64,000 bases of DNA. It comes from Dietzia natronolimnaea. Its GTDB lineage: Bacteria > Actinomycetota > Actinomycetes > Mycobacteriales > Mycobacteriaceae. The position numbers and the translations under genes were made by a program. Of the stretch, positions 8,567-17,463 are shown piece by piece. The notes below the pieces were generated by a model. It ran no database searches. It saw only the letters and a list, made by a program, of their open reading frames with translations, and was not told where the DNA came from. The DNA is taken from the NCBI RefSeq assembly GCF_039525805.1, contig NZ_BAAAHZ010000015.1; one strand, written 5' to 3'. Positions within the stretch are counted from its first letter, which is position 1. Every line of letters begins with the position of its first letter.

Positions 8567-9975
8567 CGCGTCCCCGTCAGGGCGCGGAGCGGAGATCCGG
8601 TCGCGTCGACGTCGAGGATCCGGCCGTGTTCATCGACCATCCCCAGACGGTCGAGCCAGGCCGCGAACTCGGGAGCCGGGGTCAGTCCCAGCACCTGCCT
8701 GACGTACAGAACGTCGTGGAAGCTCAGGCTCTGGTAGCCGAGCATCACATCGTCGGCGCCGGGGACCGCGATGACGAACGCGGTGCCCGCCGCCCCGAGC
8801 AGCGTGAGCAGGGTGTCCATGTCGTCCTGGTCGGCCTCGGCGTGGTTGGTGTAGCAGACGTCCACACCCATCGGCAGCCCGAGGAGCTTGGCGCAGAAGT
8901 GGTCCTCGAGACCGGCGCGGATGATCTGCTTGCCGTCGTAGAGGTACTCGGGTCCGATGAACCCGACGACGGTGTTGACCAGCAGTGGCTCGAGGTCCCG
9001 GCAGACCGCGTAGGCCCTGGCCTCGAGGGTCTGCTGGTCCACGGGCCGGCCGCCCGTCCCCAGGTGTGCGCCCGCGCTCAACGCGGAACCCTGCCCGGTC
9101 TCCAGGTACATCACGTTGTCGCCCACTGTGCCGCGGTGCAGCGAGCGGCCCGCCTCGTGGGCCTCGCGCAGCAGCGCCAGGTCCACGCCGAAACCGGAGT
9201 TGGCGCCCTCGGTGCCGGCGACGGACTGGAACACCAGGTCCACCGGTGCCCCCTTCTCGATCAGTTCCATCGTCGTGGTGACGTGCGACAGGACGCAGGA
9301 CTGCGTGGGGATCTCGAAGCGCTGCCGGATCTCGTCGAGCAGGTGCAGCAGGTCGGAGGTGGCGTGCGGGGAGTCCGTCGCCGGGTTGACGCCGATGACC
9401 GCGTCGCCGGAGCCCAGGAGCAGACCGTCGAGGGTGGCCGCGGCGATGCCCCGCGGATCGTCGGTCGGATGGTTGGGCTGCAGGCGCGTCGCGAGGGTGC
9501 CGGGCACCCCCACGGTGGTCCGGAACGCGGACGTCACCCGGACCGCGCGGGCCACGGAGATCAGGTCCTGGTTGCGCATCAGCTTGCTCACCGCCGACAC
9601 CATCTCGGGGGTCAGCCCCGCGGCGACGGAGGCCAGCGTCGCGGCCGCCCCGGGCGAGGCCGCGACCTCGAGGAGCCAGTCGCGCAGGCCACCCACGGTG
9701 AGGTGCGCCAGTGGGGCGAAGGCGGCGCGATCATGGGAGTCGACGATGAGTCGGGTGACCTCGTCGGTCTCGTACGGCACCAGCAGGTCCTCGAGGAAGG
9801 TCTCGAGCGACACGTCGGCGAGCGCCCACTGCGCGGCGGCACGTTCGGCGTCGGACGACGCCGCGCACCCGGCCAGCTCGTCCCCCGATCGCCGGGGCGA
9901 CGCCCTGGCCATCAGCTCGACGAGGCCGTCGAACTGGTAGGTCGTTCCCGAGACCTGCTGGGTGTACGTGGTCAT
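8563..9975 (-). CDS. eutB: Ethanolamine ammonia-lyase large subunit
   Basis: 470-residue catalytic TIM-barrel subunit, close to the family's usual length. Conserved stretches include GDAVIGVNPATDS, the substrate-loop region SVAGTEGANSGFGVDLALLR and the C-terminal FHDVLYVRQVLGL. I place the start at the ATG at 9975, which overlaps the permease stop (ATGA); upstream codons in this frame are shadow sequence. With EutC it needs adenosylcobalamin, and cobU lies just beyond the permease. No microcompartment shell or eutE-type aldehyde dehydrogenase gene is present nearby. Confidence 0.96.
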   Translation of the reverse strand: MTTYTQQVSGTTYQFDGLVELMARASPRRSGDELAGCAASSDAERAAAQWALADVSLETFLEDLLVPYETDEVTRLIVDSHDRAAFAPLAHLTVGGLRDWLLEVAASPGAAATLASVAAGLTPEMVSAVSKLMRNQDLISVARAVRVTSAFRTTVGVPGTLATRLQPNHPTDDPRGIAAATLDGLLLGSGDAVIGVNPATDSPHATSDLLHLLDEIRQRFEIPTQSCVLSHVTTTMELIEKGAPVDLVFQSVAGTEGANSGFGVDLALLREAHEAGRSLHRGTVGDNVMYLETGQGSALSAGAHLGTGGRPVDQQTLEARAYAVCRDLEPLLVNTVVGFIGPEYLYDGKQIIRAGLEDHFCAKLLGLPMGVDVCYTNHAEADQDDMDTLLTLLGAAGTAFVIAVPGADDVMLGYQSLSFHDVLYVRQVLGLTPAPEFAAWLDRLGMVDEHGRILDVDATGSPLRALTGTR

Positions 9976-11411
9976 TCGAGCTCTGCTTCCGCTCTGGCCA
10001 GTGCGGCGAACTCCTCGTCCGGGGAGTTGGCGACGAGGTGGTGCCGACTGTAGATACCGAAGTACAGCATGAACGCCCCGAACACCACCAGGCACCAGAG
10101 CGCGGCCGTGCTGTGGACGAGGAAGGTGGCCACCACGGCCAGCGCGGCGATGACGAGGGCGAAACCGGTGGTCACCACGCCGCCCGGGGTCCGGTACGGG
10201 CGCTCCATGTCCGGCTCCCGGCGCCGCAGCACGATGTGGCTGACCATCATCAGGACGTAGCTGAGCGCCGCCCCGAACACCGCCATGTTGAGCAGCATGT
10301 CGCCCTGGCCGGTGAGGGAGAGCAGGAACCCGATGACGCCCGGGACGATGAGGGCCAGGGTCGGCGCCTTGCGCGAGTTGGTGACGGACAGCGTCGTGGG
10401 CAGGTACCCGGCGCGGGAGAGCGCGAACAACTGACGGGAATAGGCGTACATGATCGAGAAGAAGCTGGCGACGAGTCCGGCGAGCCCGATGTAGTTGACA
10501 ACCTTCGCGGCCGGACTGTCCCCGAGCGCCTCGACCAGCGGGTTACCCGAGGACTGGATGGCATCCGCGCCTCCGGCGCCGGTGGCCAGGACCAGAACGG
10601 TGGTCGCGGTGACGAGCAGGACAGCCATCGCCGCGATGATGCCGCGGGGGACGTTCCTGGACGGGTCCTTGGCCTCCTCCGCGGCCAGCGGCACACCCTC
10701 GATGGCGAGGAAGAACCAGATGGCGAACGGGACGGCGGCCCAGATCCCGATGAACCCGAACGGCAGGAAGTCCGAGGCGCCGGCGGCGTCGGTGGGGGCG
10801 ATGGTGGTGAGGTTGGACAACTCGAACTGACCCGCCGCCGCGACCGCGAAGACGATGAGTCCGACGAGCGCGATCGCGGTGATGACGAACATGACCTTGA
10901 GCGCCTCCCCCGCACCGGACAGGTGGATCCCGATGAAGACCGCGTACACGGCGAGGTAGATCCACCAGCCGTCGGTGATCCCGAACAGGGTGAGGGATTC
11001 CACGTACGCGCCGATGAACGTCGCGATGGCCGCGGGAGCGATGGCGTACTCGATGAGGATGGCCGTTCCCGTGGCGAAGCCACCCCACGGCCCCAGCGCG
11101 CGGCGGGCGAAGGTGTAGCCGCCGCCCGCCGCCGGGAGCGCGGAGGACATCTCGGCCATGCCGAGCACCATGGCCAGGTACATCCCGGCGATGATCACGG
11201 CCGCGATGAGCAGGCCACCGAACCCGCCCTGTTCCAGGCCGAAGTTCCAACCGGAGTAGTCGCCGGAGATCACGTAGCTCACACCGAGACCCGCGAGCAG
11301 CACCCACCCCGCGGTGCCCTTCTTCAACTGGCGCCTGGCCAGGTAGTCGCTGCCCTCGATGTGCGACTGCGTGCCGTCGTGATGGCTACTGATCGATTCT
11401 GTGGCGGACAT
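9972..11411 (-). CDS. eat: APC-superfamily permease, probable ethanolamine importer
   Basis: 479-residue, about 12-helix transporter of the amino acid-polyamine-organocation superfamily. The segment ISGDYSGWNFGLEQGGFGG and the general layout match the ethanolamine permease (Eat) subfamily, and it is translationally coupled to eutB, which supports that substrate. The ATG at 11411 follows GAGGAAGG. The gene heads an operon permease-eutB-eutC. I found no recognisable cobalamin riboswitch in the 170 bases upstream. Confidence 0.88.
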   Translation of the reverse strand: MSATESISSHHDGTQSHIEGSDYLARRQLKKGTAGWVLLAGLGVSYVISGDYSGWNFGLEQGGFGGLLIAAVIIAGMYLAMVLGMAEMSSALPAAGGGYTFARRALGPWGGFATGTAILIEYAIAPAAIATFIGAYVESLTLFGITDGWWIYLAVYAVFIGIHLSGAGEALKVMFVITAIALVGLIVFAVAAAGQFELSNLTTIAPTDAAGASDFLPFGFIGIWAAVPFAIWFFLAIEGVPLAAEEAKDPSRNVPRGIIAAMAVLLVTATTVLVLATGAGGADAIQSSGNPLVEALGDSPAAKVVNYIGLAGLVASFFSIMYAYSRQLFALSRAGYLPTTLSVTNSRKAPTLALIVPGVIGFLLSLTGQGDMLLNMAVFGAALSYVLMMVSHIVLRRREPDMERPYRTPGGVVTTGFALVIAALAVVATFLVHSTAALWCLVVFGAFMLYFGIYSRHHLVANSPDEEFAALARAEAELE

Positions 11412-11584
11412 GCGCGGCCTTCCTCGGAGCGAGATCGACGGATGTCGCGCGGGGTGCGCGAACCGGATCACCGTAGGTCCGCGGTGTAAGCAGCGGGTCG
11501 ACGCGTTGTGACGGCCCGGTTACGTCGATCGCGGTGAGGCGGCGACTGTCCCCCGGACGCACTCGGCGGACGGATCTTGGCGCC

Positions 11585-12112
11585 TCACAGGCGCAGGACC
11601 CGCCCACACACGACCAGGTGCACCTCGTCACACGCCTCGGCGACACCCTGGTTGACCGCACCCAGGAGGTCGCGGAACACCCCGCCGGAGCGATGGGACG
11701 GCACGACCCCGTAGCCGACCTCGTTGGTCACCAGCACCACCTCGTCGTCGTGATCCCTCACCGACTCACGGATCGCGGCGACGTGCTGGTCCACCACGCC
11801 GTCCGCGGCGTCCATCGGCGCATCCCACAGCTCCGCGCGGTCCAGGATCGCGGTGACCCAGGTCCCCAGGCAGTCGACGAGCACCGGCCCGGCGGCGGCA
11901 CCGATCGCCGACGCGAGGTCCACGGTCTCGACCGTCTCCCATCCCGTGGGCCGGTGGGCGCGGTGGCGGGCGACCCGGTGATCCCAGTCCGGATCGCCGC
12001 CGTCCGCCACCGGCCCGGGTGCCACGACAGTGACGTGGTCGCGGCCCTCCAGCAGTTCTGCGGCGTGCCTCGACTTGCCGGAGCGCACGCCTCCCGTGAC
12101 CAGCACTCTCAT
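11585..12112 (-). CDS. cobU: Adenosylcobinamide kinase/guanylyltransferase
   Basis: 175-residue bifunctional enzyme of late cobalamin assembly: it phosphorylates adenosylcobinamide and then attaches GMP. The P-loop GGVRSGKS is near residue 7. LVDCLGTWV (the kinase Walker-B-like segment) and TNEVGYGVVP are also family motifs. It lies upstream of, and co-directional with, the ethanolamine operon whose lyase needs adenosyl-B12, separated by 173 bp. Other cob genes are not in the window. Confidence 0.94.
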   Translation of the reverse strand: MRVLVTGGVRSGKSRHAAELLEGRDHVTVVAPGPVADGGDPDWDHRVARHRAHRPTGWETVETVDLASAIGAAAGPVLVDCLGTWVTAILDRAELWDAPMDAADGVVDQHVAAIRESVRDHDDEVVLVTNEVGYGVVPSHRSGGVFRDLLGAVNQGVAEACDEVHLVVCGRVLRL

Positions 12113-12154
12113 CGTCCCAGCGTAGGACCCGGGGGAGGCCGTCCGGCGAAACGC

Positions 12155-12197
12155 TGTCCACTCCGGGCCGGACTTCTCTATTATTGACAGTTGTCAA
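12155..12197 (+). promoter_or_regulatory. Promoter and palindromic operator of the OYE gene
   Basis: A possible -35 (TGTCCA, 12155-12160) and -10 (TATTAT, 12179-12184) are separated by 18 bp. They are followed at once by TTGACAGTTGTCAA (12184-12197), a 6-2-6 perfect inverted repeat over the predicted transcription start. A repressor site is likely; the regulator is unknown. Confidence 0.55.
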
Positions 12198-12262
12198 GTG
12201 ATGGCGTCGCCGGGCCCGGGTCCGGCACTTCGCCCTCACCGGAGAAGAAGAGGTCCCACGAG

Positions 12263-13465
12263 ATGACGTCATCGGTCGCCACCACGCGCGAGGCGCTGTT
12301 CCGCCCCCTGCAGGTCAGGTCCATGCAGCTGGCCAACCGCCTGGTCATGTCGCCCATGACGCGGATGGGCTGCCCGGACGCCCTGCCCGACGAGGTGAAC
12401 CGCGACTACTACGCCTCACGCGCCGCCGGCGGGACCGCGCTGATCGTCACGGAGGGGATCGGCGTGGACCACCCGACCTCGGTGGACCACGCCTGGATCC
12501 CGCGCCTCGACTCACCCGCGTCCGTGGCCGCCTGGCGACAGGTCACCGACGCGGTCCACTCGGCCGGGGGCCGCATCCTCGCGCAGCTGTGGCACGTCGG
12601 CCCGCTCTGGGGCGCCAACGCCCGTTTCGACCGGGCCAATCGGGACCGGCTCATGGAGATGCACCCGATGCGACCGTCCGGACTGTGGGGCACCCCGGGT
12701 GTCACCACCTATTCCGAGCGGAGCGTCACCCGGTGGTCGCCGGAGGTCGCGCCCATGACCGCGGGCGACATCACCGCGGTGATCGACGCGTTCTCCCGTT
12801 CCGCCCGACTGGCGATGGAGGCCGGATTCGACGGCGTGACCCTCCACGGCGGTCACGGGTACCTCCTCGACTCGTTCGTCTGGGCCGACACCAACCGGCG
12901 GACCGACACCTGGGGCGGCGACCTGTCGGCGCGCAGCCGGTTCCCCGCCGCGGTGGTCGCCGGGGTTCGCGAGGCGATCGGTCCCGACGCCCCGCTGTTC
13001 TACCGCTTCTCGCAGCACACCCAGCAGGACTACACCGCCCGCAAGGCCACCACGCCCGAGGAGCTGGGCGTGTACCTGGGAGCCCTCGCCGAGGCGGGGG
13101 TGGACCTGCTCGACGCCTCCACCAGGCGGTTCAACGACCCGGCATTCCCGGACCTGGAGGGCGACGACGGCGAGGTGTCCCTGGCCGGATGGGCCCGCCG
13201 ACTGACCGGGTTGCCGACGGGCGCGGTCGGAGGGGTGGGGATCGGGGCCTCTCTCCGCGAGCAGAAGTCCGGGGCGCCCGCCCACACCGCGGACAACATC
13301 GATGCCGTGGTGGACTGCCTCGAGGCCGACGAGTTCGACCTCATCTCGGTGGGCCGATTGCACCTGGCGGATCCGGCCATCGCGACCGTCCTGCGCACCG
13401 GAGACCCGCTACCGGAGTTCGTGCGCGAGGTCCACGAGATGCCGCTGCGCAGCCCCGAGGGCTGA
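12263..13465 (+). CDS. Old yellow enzyme family NADH:flavin oxidoreductase
   Basis: 400-residue FMN-dependent TIM-barrel ene-reductase. Family signs are LANRLVMSPMTRM at the N-terminus, AQLWHVGP, the active-site-region HGGHGYLLDSF, and SVGRLHLADPA near the C-terminal FMN phosphate site. The ATG at 12263 is preceded by a purine-rich site, and the frame stays open upstream to 12191. It should reduce activated C=C bonds or xenobiotics. It ends 62 bp before a convergent HxlR gene. Confidence 0.9.
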   Translation: MTSSVATTREALFRPLQVRSMQLANRLVMSPMTRMGCPDALPDEVNRDYYASRAAGGTALIVTEGIGVDHPTSVDHAWIPRLDSPASVAAWRQVTDAVHSAGGRILAQLWHVGPLWGANARFDRANRDRLMEMHPMRPSGLWGTPGVTTYSERSVTRWSPEVAPMTAGDITAVIDAFSRSARLAMEAGFDGVTLHGGHGYLLDSFVWADTNRRTDTWGGDLSARSRFPAAVVAGVREAIGPDAPLFYRFSQHTQQDYTARKATTPEELGVYLGALAEAGVDLLDASTRRFNDPAFPDLEGDDGEVSLAGWARRLTGLPTGAVGGVGIGASLREQKSGAPAHTADNIDAVVDCLEADEFDLISVGRLHLADPAIATVLRTGDPLPEFVREVHEMPLRSPEG

Positions 13466-13527
13466 CACGCTCCGAGACCAGATTGCCGTTTTCGACCCCG
13501 GGGCGCGCCGTTCGTCCGGCACCGGGC

Positions 13528-14058
13528 CTACTCCGGACCGCCCTCGTCGGCCACCTGTTCGTAGGCGGCGGTCAGACCGGCGAGGACGCCGTCCGCGACC
13601 GGTGACTCTCCGGCGAGGTGGGTCGCCCGCAGTTCGTCCATGAACTGATCCCACAGGCGCGGCCCACCCTCGGCGAGCACACTGGCTCTGACCGAGAGTT
13701 CGGGACTCGTCGGGAGCCAGCGGGTTCCCCACGCGCCGAGCTGCGCGAACACGGGGACGAGTTGGATCGACGCCTCGGTCAACCGGTACTCCACCCGCTG
13801 ACGGTGACGGGGATCGTCGTGACGGGTGAGCATCCCGGCGCCCACCAGCTTGGCAAGCCGGGAGGCGAGGATGTTGGAGGCGATCCCTTCCATCGACTGC
13901 CCCAACAGCTCCCGGAACCGCCGACGGTCCCCGAACATGATGTCCCGGAGAACGACCAGGCTCCAGCGATCACCGAGCAACTCGGCGGTCATGTTGATCG
14001 GGCAGCCCGACCTACCCGGAGGTACGGGGAGCACACGCGGCCCTTCCGCTTGCGACAT
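13528..14058 (-). CDS. HxlR family transcriptional regulator
   Basis: 176-residue winged-helix regulator. The N-terminal GCPINMTAELLGDRWSLVVL contains the conserved cysteine followed by the HxlR helix, and the recognition region is FRELLGQSMEGIASNILASRL. The ATG at 14058 gives a normal N-terminus; the frame is open further upstream without a ribosome site. It is divergent from a RibD/DHFR-like gene across 79 bp that contain GCAATC repeats. It probably controls both genes, and the lone Cys could sense oxidants or electrophiles. Confidence 0.9.
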   Translation of the reverse strand: MSQAEGPRVLPVPPGRSGCPINMTAELLGDRWSLVVLRDIMFGDRRRFRELLGQSMEGIASNILASRLAKLVGAGMLTRHDDPRHRQRVEYRLTEASIQLVPVFAQLGAWGTRWLPTSPELSVRASVLAEGGPRLWDQFMDELRATHLAGESPVADGVLAGLTAAYEQVADEGGPE

Positions 14059-14102
14059 GCAATCAGTATAGTCGCCCGGGAAAGCGATTGCGTTTTGCAA
14101 TC
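14059..14102. promoter_or_regulatory. Candidate HxlR operators (GCAATC repeats)
   Basis: GATTGC (14086-14091) and GCAATC (14097-14102) form a perfect 6-5-6 inverted repeat. A third GCAATC sits at 14059-14064 directly before the HxlR start codon. All lie in the divergent intergenic region. Confidence 0.6.
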
Positions 14103-14137
14103 GGTCGGGCAGGGCGCAGACGACCCCGGAGGTCACC

Positions 14138-14704
14138 ATGGGCACGCTGATCTATTCGATGATCACCTCTCTCGACGGCTACGTCGCGGATCGGGACGGC
14201 AACTTCGGCTGGGCGGTCCCCGACGAGGAAGTACTGGAGACCGTCAACCGGGACACCGCCGGGGTCTCCACCTTCCTCTACGGCCGCACGATGTACGAGA
14301 CGATGAGGGTCTGGGAAACGGATCCCGCCATCGCCGGCCAGTCCCCCCGGTCAGCCGATTTCGCACGCCTCTGGACTCGGGCGGACAAGGTCGTGTACTC
14401 CACGACGCTGCCGGAGGTAGACACCACGCGGACCCGGCTCGAGCGGCGGTTCGACCCCGACGAGGTCCGCGAGCTGAAGGCCCGGGCGGAAGGCGACCTG
14501 ACGGTCGACGGACCCACGCTCGCCGCCCACGCACTGCGGCACCGCCTGGTCGACGAGGTCCGGGTGCTCTTGTGTCCAGTCACGGTGGGAGGGGGCCAGG
14601 CGATGTTCCCCGACAGCGCGCTCGACCTACGCCTTCGTGATCTGAGACGGTTCGGCAACGGGATGGTGCAGCTGTACTTCGACGTGGGCACGGGCACGCA
14701 CTAG
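14138..14704 (+). CDS. RibD C-terminal/DHFR-like reductase
   Basis: 188-residue protein of the dihydrofolate-reductase-fold family to which the reductase domain of RibD belongs. Visible motifs are SLDGYVADRDGNFGW, GRTMYETM and the late CPVTVGGGQAMF. Such stand-alone proteins are probably NADPH-dependent reductases of unknown substrate. The start follows ggaggtcacc. It overlaps the convergent TetR gene by four bases at the palindromic ctag, so the two stop codons share sequence. Confidence 0.85.
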   Translation: MGTLIYSMITSLDGYVADRDGNFGWAVPDEEVLETVNRDTAGVSTFLYGRTMYETMRVWETDPAIAGQSPRSADFARLWTRADKVVYSTTLPEVDTTRTRLERRFDPDEVRELKARAEGDLTVDGPTLAAHALRHRLVDEVRVLLCPVTVGGGQAMFPDSALDLRLRDLRRFGNGMVQLYFDVGTGTH

Positions 14705-15348
14705 GAGCCGGCCAGCCGTTCGATCCCGTCGTGCATCAGCTCCACGGCGGTGCGGAAGACGACGCCGGGGTCGATCCCGCGATAGTCGTCCAGGAACGCC
14801 GTGGTGAGCGGATAGTCCGCGGCGGGAAGCCCCGCGATCTCCGCCGCGGTGGCCTCGTCCACGGGAGCGACCATCCCGAGGGCCTCCGCCGTGGCCAGTC
14901 CGAGGACGGTCGCGTACCAGCCCACCGTCACCGTCACCACCTGCGGACGCGGAACCCCAGCGCCCAGCATCGCCGCGTGGACCACCTCCGTCGTGGCGTA
15001 GTCGGCCGACCCGGTGTGGGTGAACCGCTGGAGCAGCGGGAACGTCCGGGGATAGGCCCCGGCCAGAGCGCGGTACTGCTCAGCCAGGTGACGCAGTGTC
15101 GGTCGCCAGGGCGCCCCGGGCGGGGCGGGCCGCACCTGACCGTCGAGCCACGACGCCATGGCCCGGGTAAGTCCCTGTTTGGACCCGAAGTGATAGGCCA
15201 CCGACATCGCGTCGCACCCCGCCGCGCGACCCACACCGCGCATGCTGAACGACTCCTGCCCGCCCTCCTCGAGCACGCCGACCGCCGCCTCGACGATCCG
15301 GGCGGGGGACAACCCCCTGGGCCCCCGTCCGGCGTGGCGCTCGACCAT
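14701..15348 (-). CDS. TetR family transcriptional regulator
   Basis: 215 residues. The HTH is in SMRGVGRAAGCDAMSVAYHF near residues 35-54, preceded by the RIVEAAVGVLEE helix. The ATG at 15348 has a G-rich ribosome site; a GTG at 15360 is an alternative. It is divergent from two acetyltransferase genes, with a perfect 15-bp palindrome between them, which it probably binds. Confidence 0.87.
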   Translation of the reverse strand: MVERHAGRGPRGLSPARIVEAAVGVLEEGGQESFSMRGVGRAAGCDAMSVAYHFGSKQGLTRAMASWLDGQVRPAPPGAPWRPTLRHLAEQYRALAGAYPRTFPLLQRFTHTGSADYATTEVVHAAMLGAGVPRPQVVTVTVGWYATVLGLATAEALGMVAPVDEATAAEIAGLPAADYPLTTAFLDDYRGIDPGVVFRTAVELMHDGIERLAGS

Positions 15349-15388
15349 CAATCCCCCCACTTTCGGGCCGACGGGCCCGACACGCTTT

Positions 15389-15403
15389 TTCTACATTGTA
15401 GAA
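15389..15403. promoter_or_regulatory. Palindromic operator TTCTACA-T-TGTAGAA
   Basis: Perfect 7-1-7 inverted repeat in the divergent region, 26 bp before the first acetyltransferase start. This is a form typical of TetR operators. Confidence 0.65.
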
Positions 15404-15428
15404 TAAGCAGAGATCGAGGGAGGAAGAC

Positions 15429-16034
15429 ATGGTGGAAGTCAGACCGGCGGCGACCTCCGATGCGCAGACCATCGGGGAGATGCTCGGGGAGGCGTTCGGC
15501 GCCGATCCGGCGTGGGCGCAGTTCTTCCCCGACGAGGCCTCACGGCCCGCGCGCCTGACCGCGCACTACCGGCGCCAGGTGAGTCGACACCCGGACCGGG
15601 TCGACGTGGCCGTGGAGAACGGGCAGACGTTGGGGGCGTTGCTCTGGGAGCCTCCCCACCGCGAGGCGGGGCGATGGTCGCGGTGGGGAGAGAGGGGCGC
15701 GGCGATTCTCCGGCTGCTGATCTCGCCCACCGCGCGCCGTGGAGCGGCCCACACCCGCGCGGTCGACGCACATCGGCCGTCGGAACCGCACTGGTACTTC
15801 CACGACATCGCCACCGGGCCCCGGGCCCGCGGGAAGGGGATCGGGTCGGCTCTCCTGCGCCACCGCCTGGACATCATCGACCAGGGTGGGCCGGAGCCGG
15901 TGTTCCTCGAGGCGACCACCCCGGGGAGCCGCCGGCTGTACGAACGCTTCGGCTTCCTCCCCGTGGGCACGGTGCCCACGGGGCCCGGCCAGGAATCCAC
16001 CGCGATGATCCGACCCGCAGGAGCCCAGAAATGA
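15429..16034 (+). CDS. GNAT family acetyltransferase
   Basis: 201 residues. The acetyl-CoA loop is seen as GPRARGKGIGSALL (R/Q-x-x-G-x-G/A), followed by LEATTPGSRRLYERFGF, the usual last strand-helix of the fold. The ATG is preceded by gaggaag. Its last codons overlap the next acetyltransferase gene by ATGA. Such paired, TetR-controlled GNATs often act on small toxic amines, but the substrate cannot be read from sequence. Confidence 0.88.
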   Translation: MVEVRPAATSDAQTIGEMLGEAFGADPAWAQFFPDEASRPARLTAHYRRQVSRHPDRVDVAVENGQTLGALLWEPPHREAGRWSRWGERGAAILRLLISPTARRGAAHTRAVDAHRPSEPHWYFHDIATGPRARGKGIGSALLRHRLDIIDQGGPEPVFLEATTPGSRRLYERFGFLPVGTVPTGPGQESTAMIRPAGAQK

Positions 16035-16606
16035 GTGACCCCCGCCTCGCCTCACCGGACGATCTCGCCCCCGCCGCCGAGACCCTGGCCCGGGCGTTCG
16101 CCGACTACCCGTGGACCCGTCACGTCATCCCGGAGGAGGGATACGCCGAGCGCCTGCTCACCCTGCAGCAGCTCTATCTCGAGCACGCCCTCCGGCACGG
16201 GATCGTCGCGGTCACCGAGGACCGGGACGGCGTGATCGCGCTCCTGCCCCCGGACGCGCCGGACCCCGACGACGCGGCCGTCGAGCAGATCGTGGCCCTG
16301 CACGGTGATCGCATCGGGAGGCTGGGCGACGGATCGCCGCCGCACGACGGGTGGAGCCTGGAGACCGTCGGCGTACGCCCCGCCGCGCAGGGCAGACGGC
16401 TCGGTAGCGCCCTGATCGTCTTCGCGCTCGCCGAGGCGGCACGTCGAGGCGCCCGTGCCGTACGGCTGGAGACCTCGGACGAGCGGAACGTGCGGCTGTA
16501 CGAACGGCACGGGTTCCACGTGACCGGACGCCGCGACCACCCGGACGGGCCACCCGTCTGGGACATGGAGGTCGACGACGTGGACGCCCTCACCCGCACC
16601 ACCTGA
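16031..16606 (+). CDS. GNAT family acetyltransferase
   Basis: 191 residues. The CoA-binding motif is VRPAAQGRRLGSALI, and LETSDERNVRLYERHGFHVTG is the conserved C-terminal part. It is translationally coupled to the preceding GNAT and resembles it in layout, suggesting an old duplication. Substrate unknown. Confidence 0.88.
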   Translation: MSDPRLASPDDLAPAAETLARAFADYPWTRHVIPEEGYAERLLTLQQLYLEHALRHGIVAVTEDRDGVIALLPPDAPDPDDAAVEQIVALHGDRIGRLGDGSPPHDGWSLETVGVRPAAQGRRLGSALIVFALAEAARRGARAVRLETSDERNVRLYERHGFHVTGRRDHPDGPPVWDMEVDDVDALTRTT

Positions 16607-16652
16607 CCGCTCGCCACCGCTGCCGGGGAGGTCACCGGGTTGAGGGAGCGGT

Positions 16653-16669
16653 GACGTAAGTTCTACGTC
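16653..16669. promoter_or_regulatory. Inverted repeat GACGTA-N5-TACGTC abutting a start codon
   Basis: A perfect 6-5-6 inverted repeat ends one base before the GTG at 16670. It contains TAAGTT (16657-16662), which could serve as a -10 for a leaderless message, so a bound protein would block the promoter. Confidence 0.45.
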
Positions 16670-17329
16670 GTGACCGGTTACTGCGACCCGATGGCGCGGT
16701 GGCGCGCGGTCGCTGTGGTGCTCGCGTCCGTGCTCACCGCCACGGTCGCGCACATGGCCGCCGGGGGTTCGACGCCCGGACCGGGTGGATGGGCCGTCGT
16801 GTTCCTGTGCCTGCTCCCGGTCGCCGTGCTCGCCCGCGGCCGAGCCGGTCGAGGTGCGCCGGGCCTGGCTGTGGCGGGGCTCCTGGGTCAGGCGGTCGGT
16901 CACGTCACCCTCTCGGTCGCCACGCTCGCACCCACCACCGGGCACCTCGGAAGCGGCCACCACTCGCCCGCCTCCGGCCAGTTCTCGACGGCCGCCGCCG
17001 GGCACGGGCTCGGCCATGGCCACGGGGCCCTTCCCCTGCCCCCCGGCACCGGCTGGGGCCTCACCACCCAGGCGCTGGCCCACACCGCGCACCTGGACCC
17101 GGCGATGCTGGTCGCCCACCTCGTCGGGGCCGTACTGACCGCGGTGCTGGTGGCCGCTGCCGCCGAGGGGCTGCGCAGGGTCGCGGCGCGACTGGTTCTG
17201 CTGGTCCGCGCCCTCCTCGCTGCGAGTACCCCGTTCCCGGGCACCCCGGCGGCCGCGCGGGACAGCGCCCCGGCCCCGGTCCTGCTGCTCACCGCGCGGA
17301 CGCTGCGCGGACCCCCGCTTCCGGCCTGA
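16670..17329 (+). CDS. His-rich membrane protein of unknown function
   Basis: 219 residues with about five hydrophobic segments (about residues 12-30, 42-56, 62-85, 145-165 and 170-190). A His/Gly-rich extracytoplasmic loop in the middle (GHHSP and GHGLGHGHG) suggests metal binding. The start is uncertain: GTG at 16670 directly after an inverted repeat, or ATG at 16691. It precedes a PepSY-type membrane protein that also carries a His-rich loop, so a joint role in copper, iron or heme handling is plausible but inferred. No named family recognised. Confidence 0.7.
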   Translation: MTGYCDPMARWRAVAVVLASVLTATVAHMAAGGSTPGPGGWAVVFLCLLPVAVLARGRAGRGAPGLAVAGLLGQAVGHVTLSVATLAPTTGHLGSGHHSPASGQFSTAAAGHGLGHGHGALPLPPGTGWGLTTQALAHTAHLDPAMLVAHLVGAVLTAVLVAAAAEGLRRVAARLVLLVRALLAASTPFPGTPAAARDSAPAPVLLLTARTLRGPPLPA

Positions 17330-17345
17330 TCCACCACACCCCTCC

Positions 17346-17365
17346 CCCCGGGCCGACGCCCGGGG
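17346..17365. terminator. Strong GC hairpin without T-tract
   Basis: ccccgggc (17346-17353) pairs perfectly with gcccgggg (17358-17365) around a four-base loop. It lies between the His-rich gene and the PepSY gene. No T-run follows, so it may be an attenuator or RNA-stability element rather than a classic terminator. Confidence 0.5.
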
Positions 17366-17463
17366 CCCGGGGGTGCGTCCTTCTCTCATCTCGAACGGCC
17401 CCCGGCGGTCGCGCTCGCGCGCGCACCGACGGCTCCGGGCCGTGGATCAGGAGTGCCCTCCCC

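Noticed and set aside
11412..11584. Cobalamin riboswitch upstream of the ethanolamine operon
   Set aside because: I looked for a B12-box and the associated stem layout on the minus strand and did not find them.
16699..17463. Long plus-strand Arg/Pro-rich frame upstream of the PepSY protein
   Set aside because: Shadow of the His-rich membrane protein in another frame; the PepSY protein starts at 17464 with its own membrane anchor.
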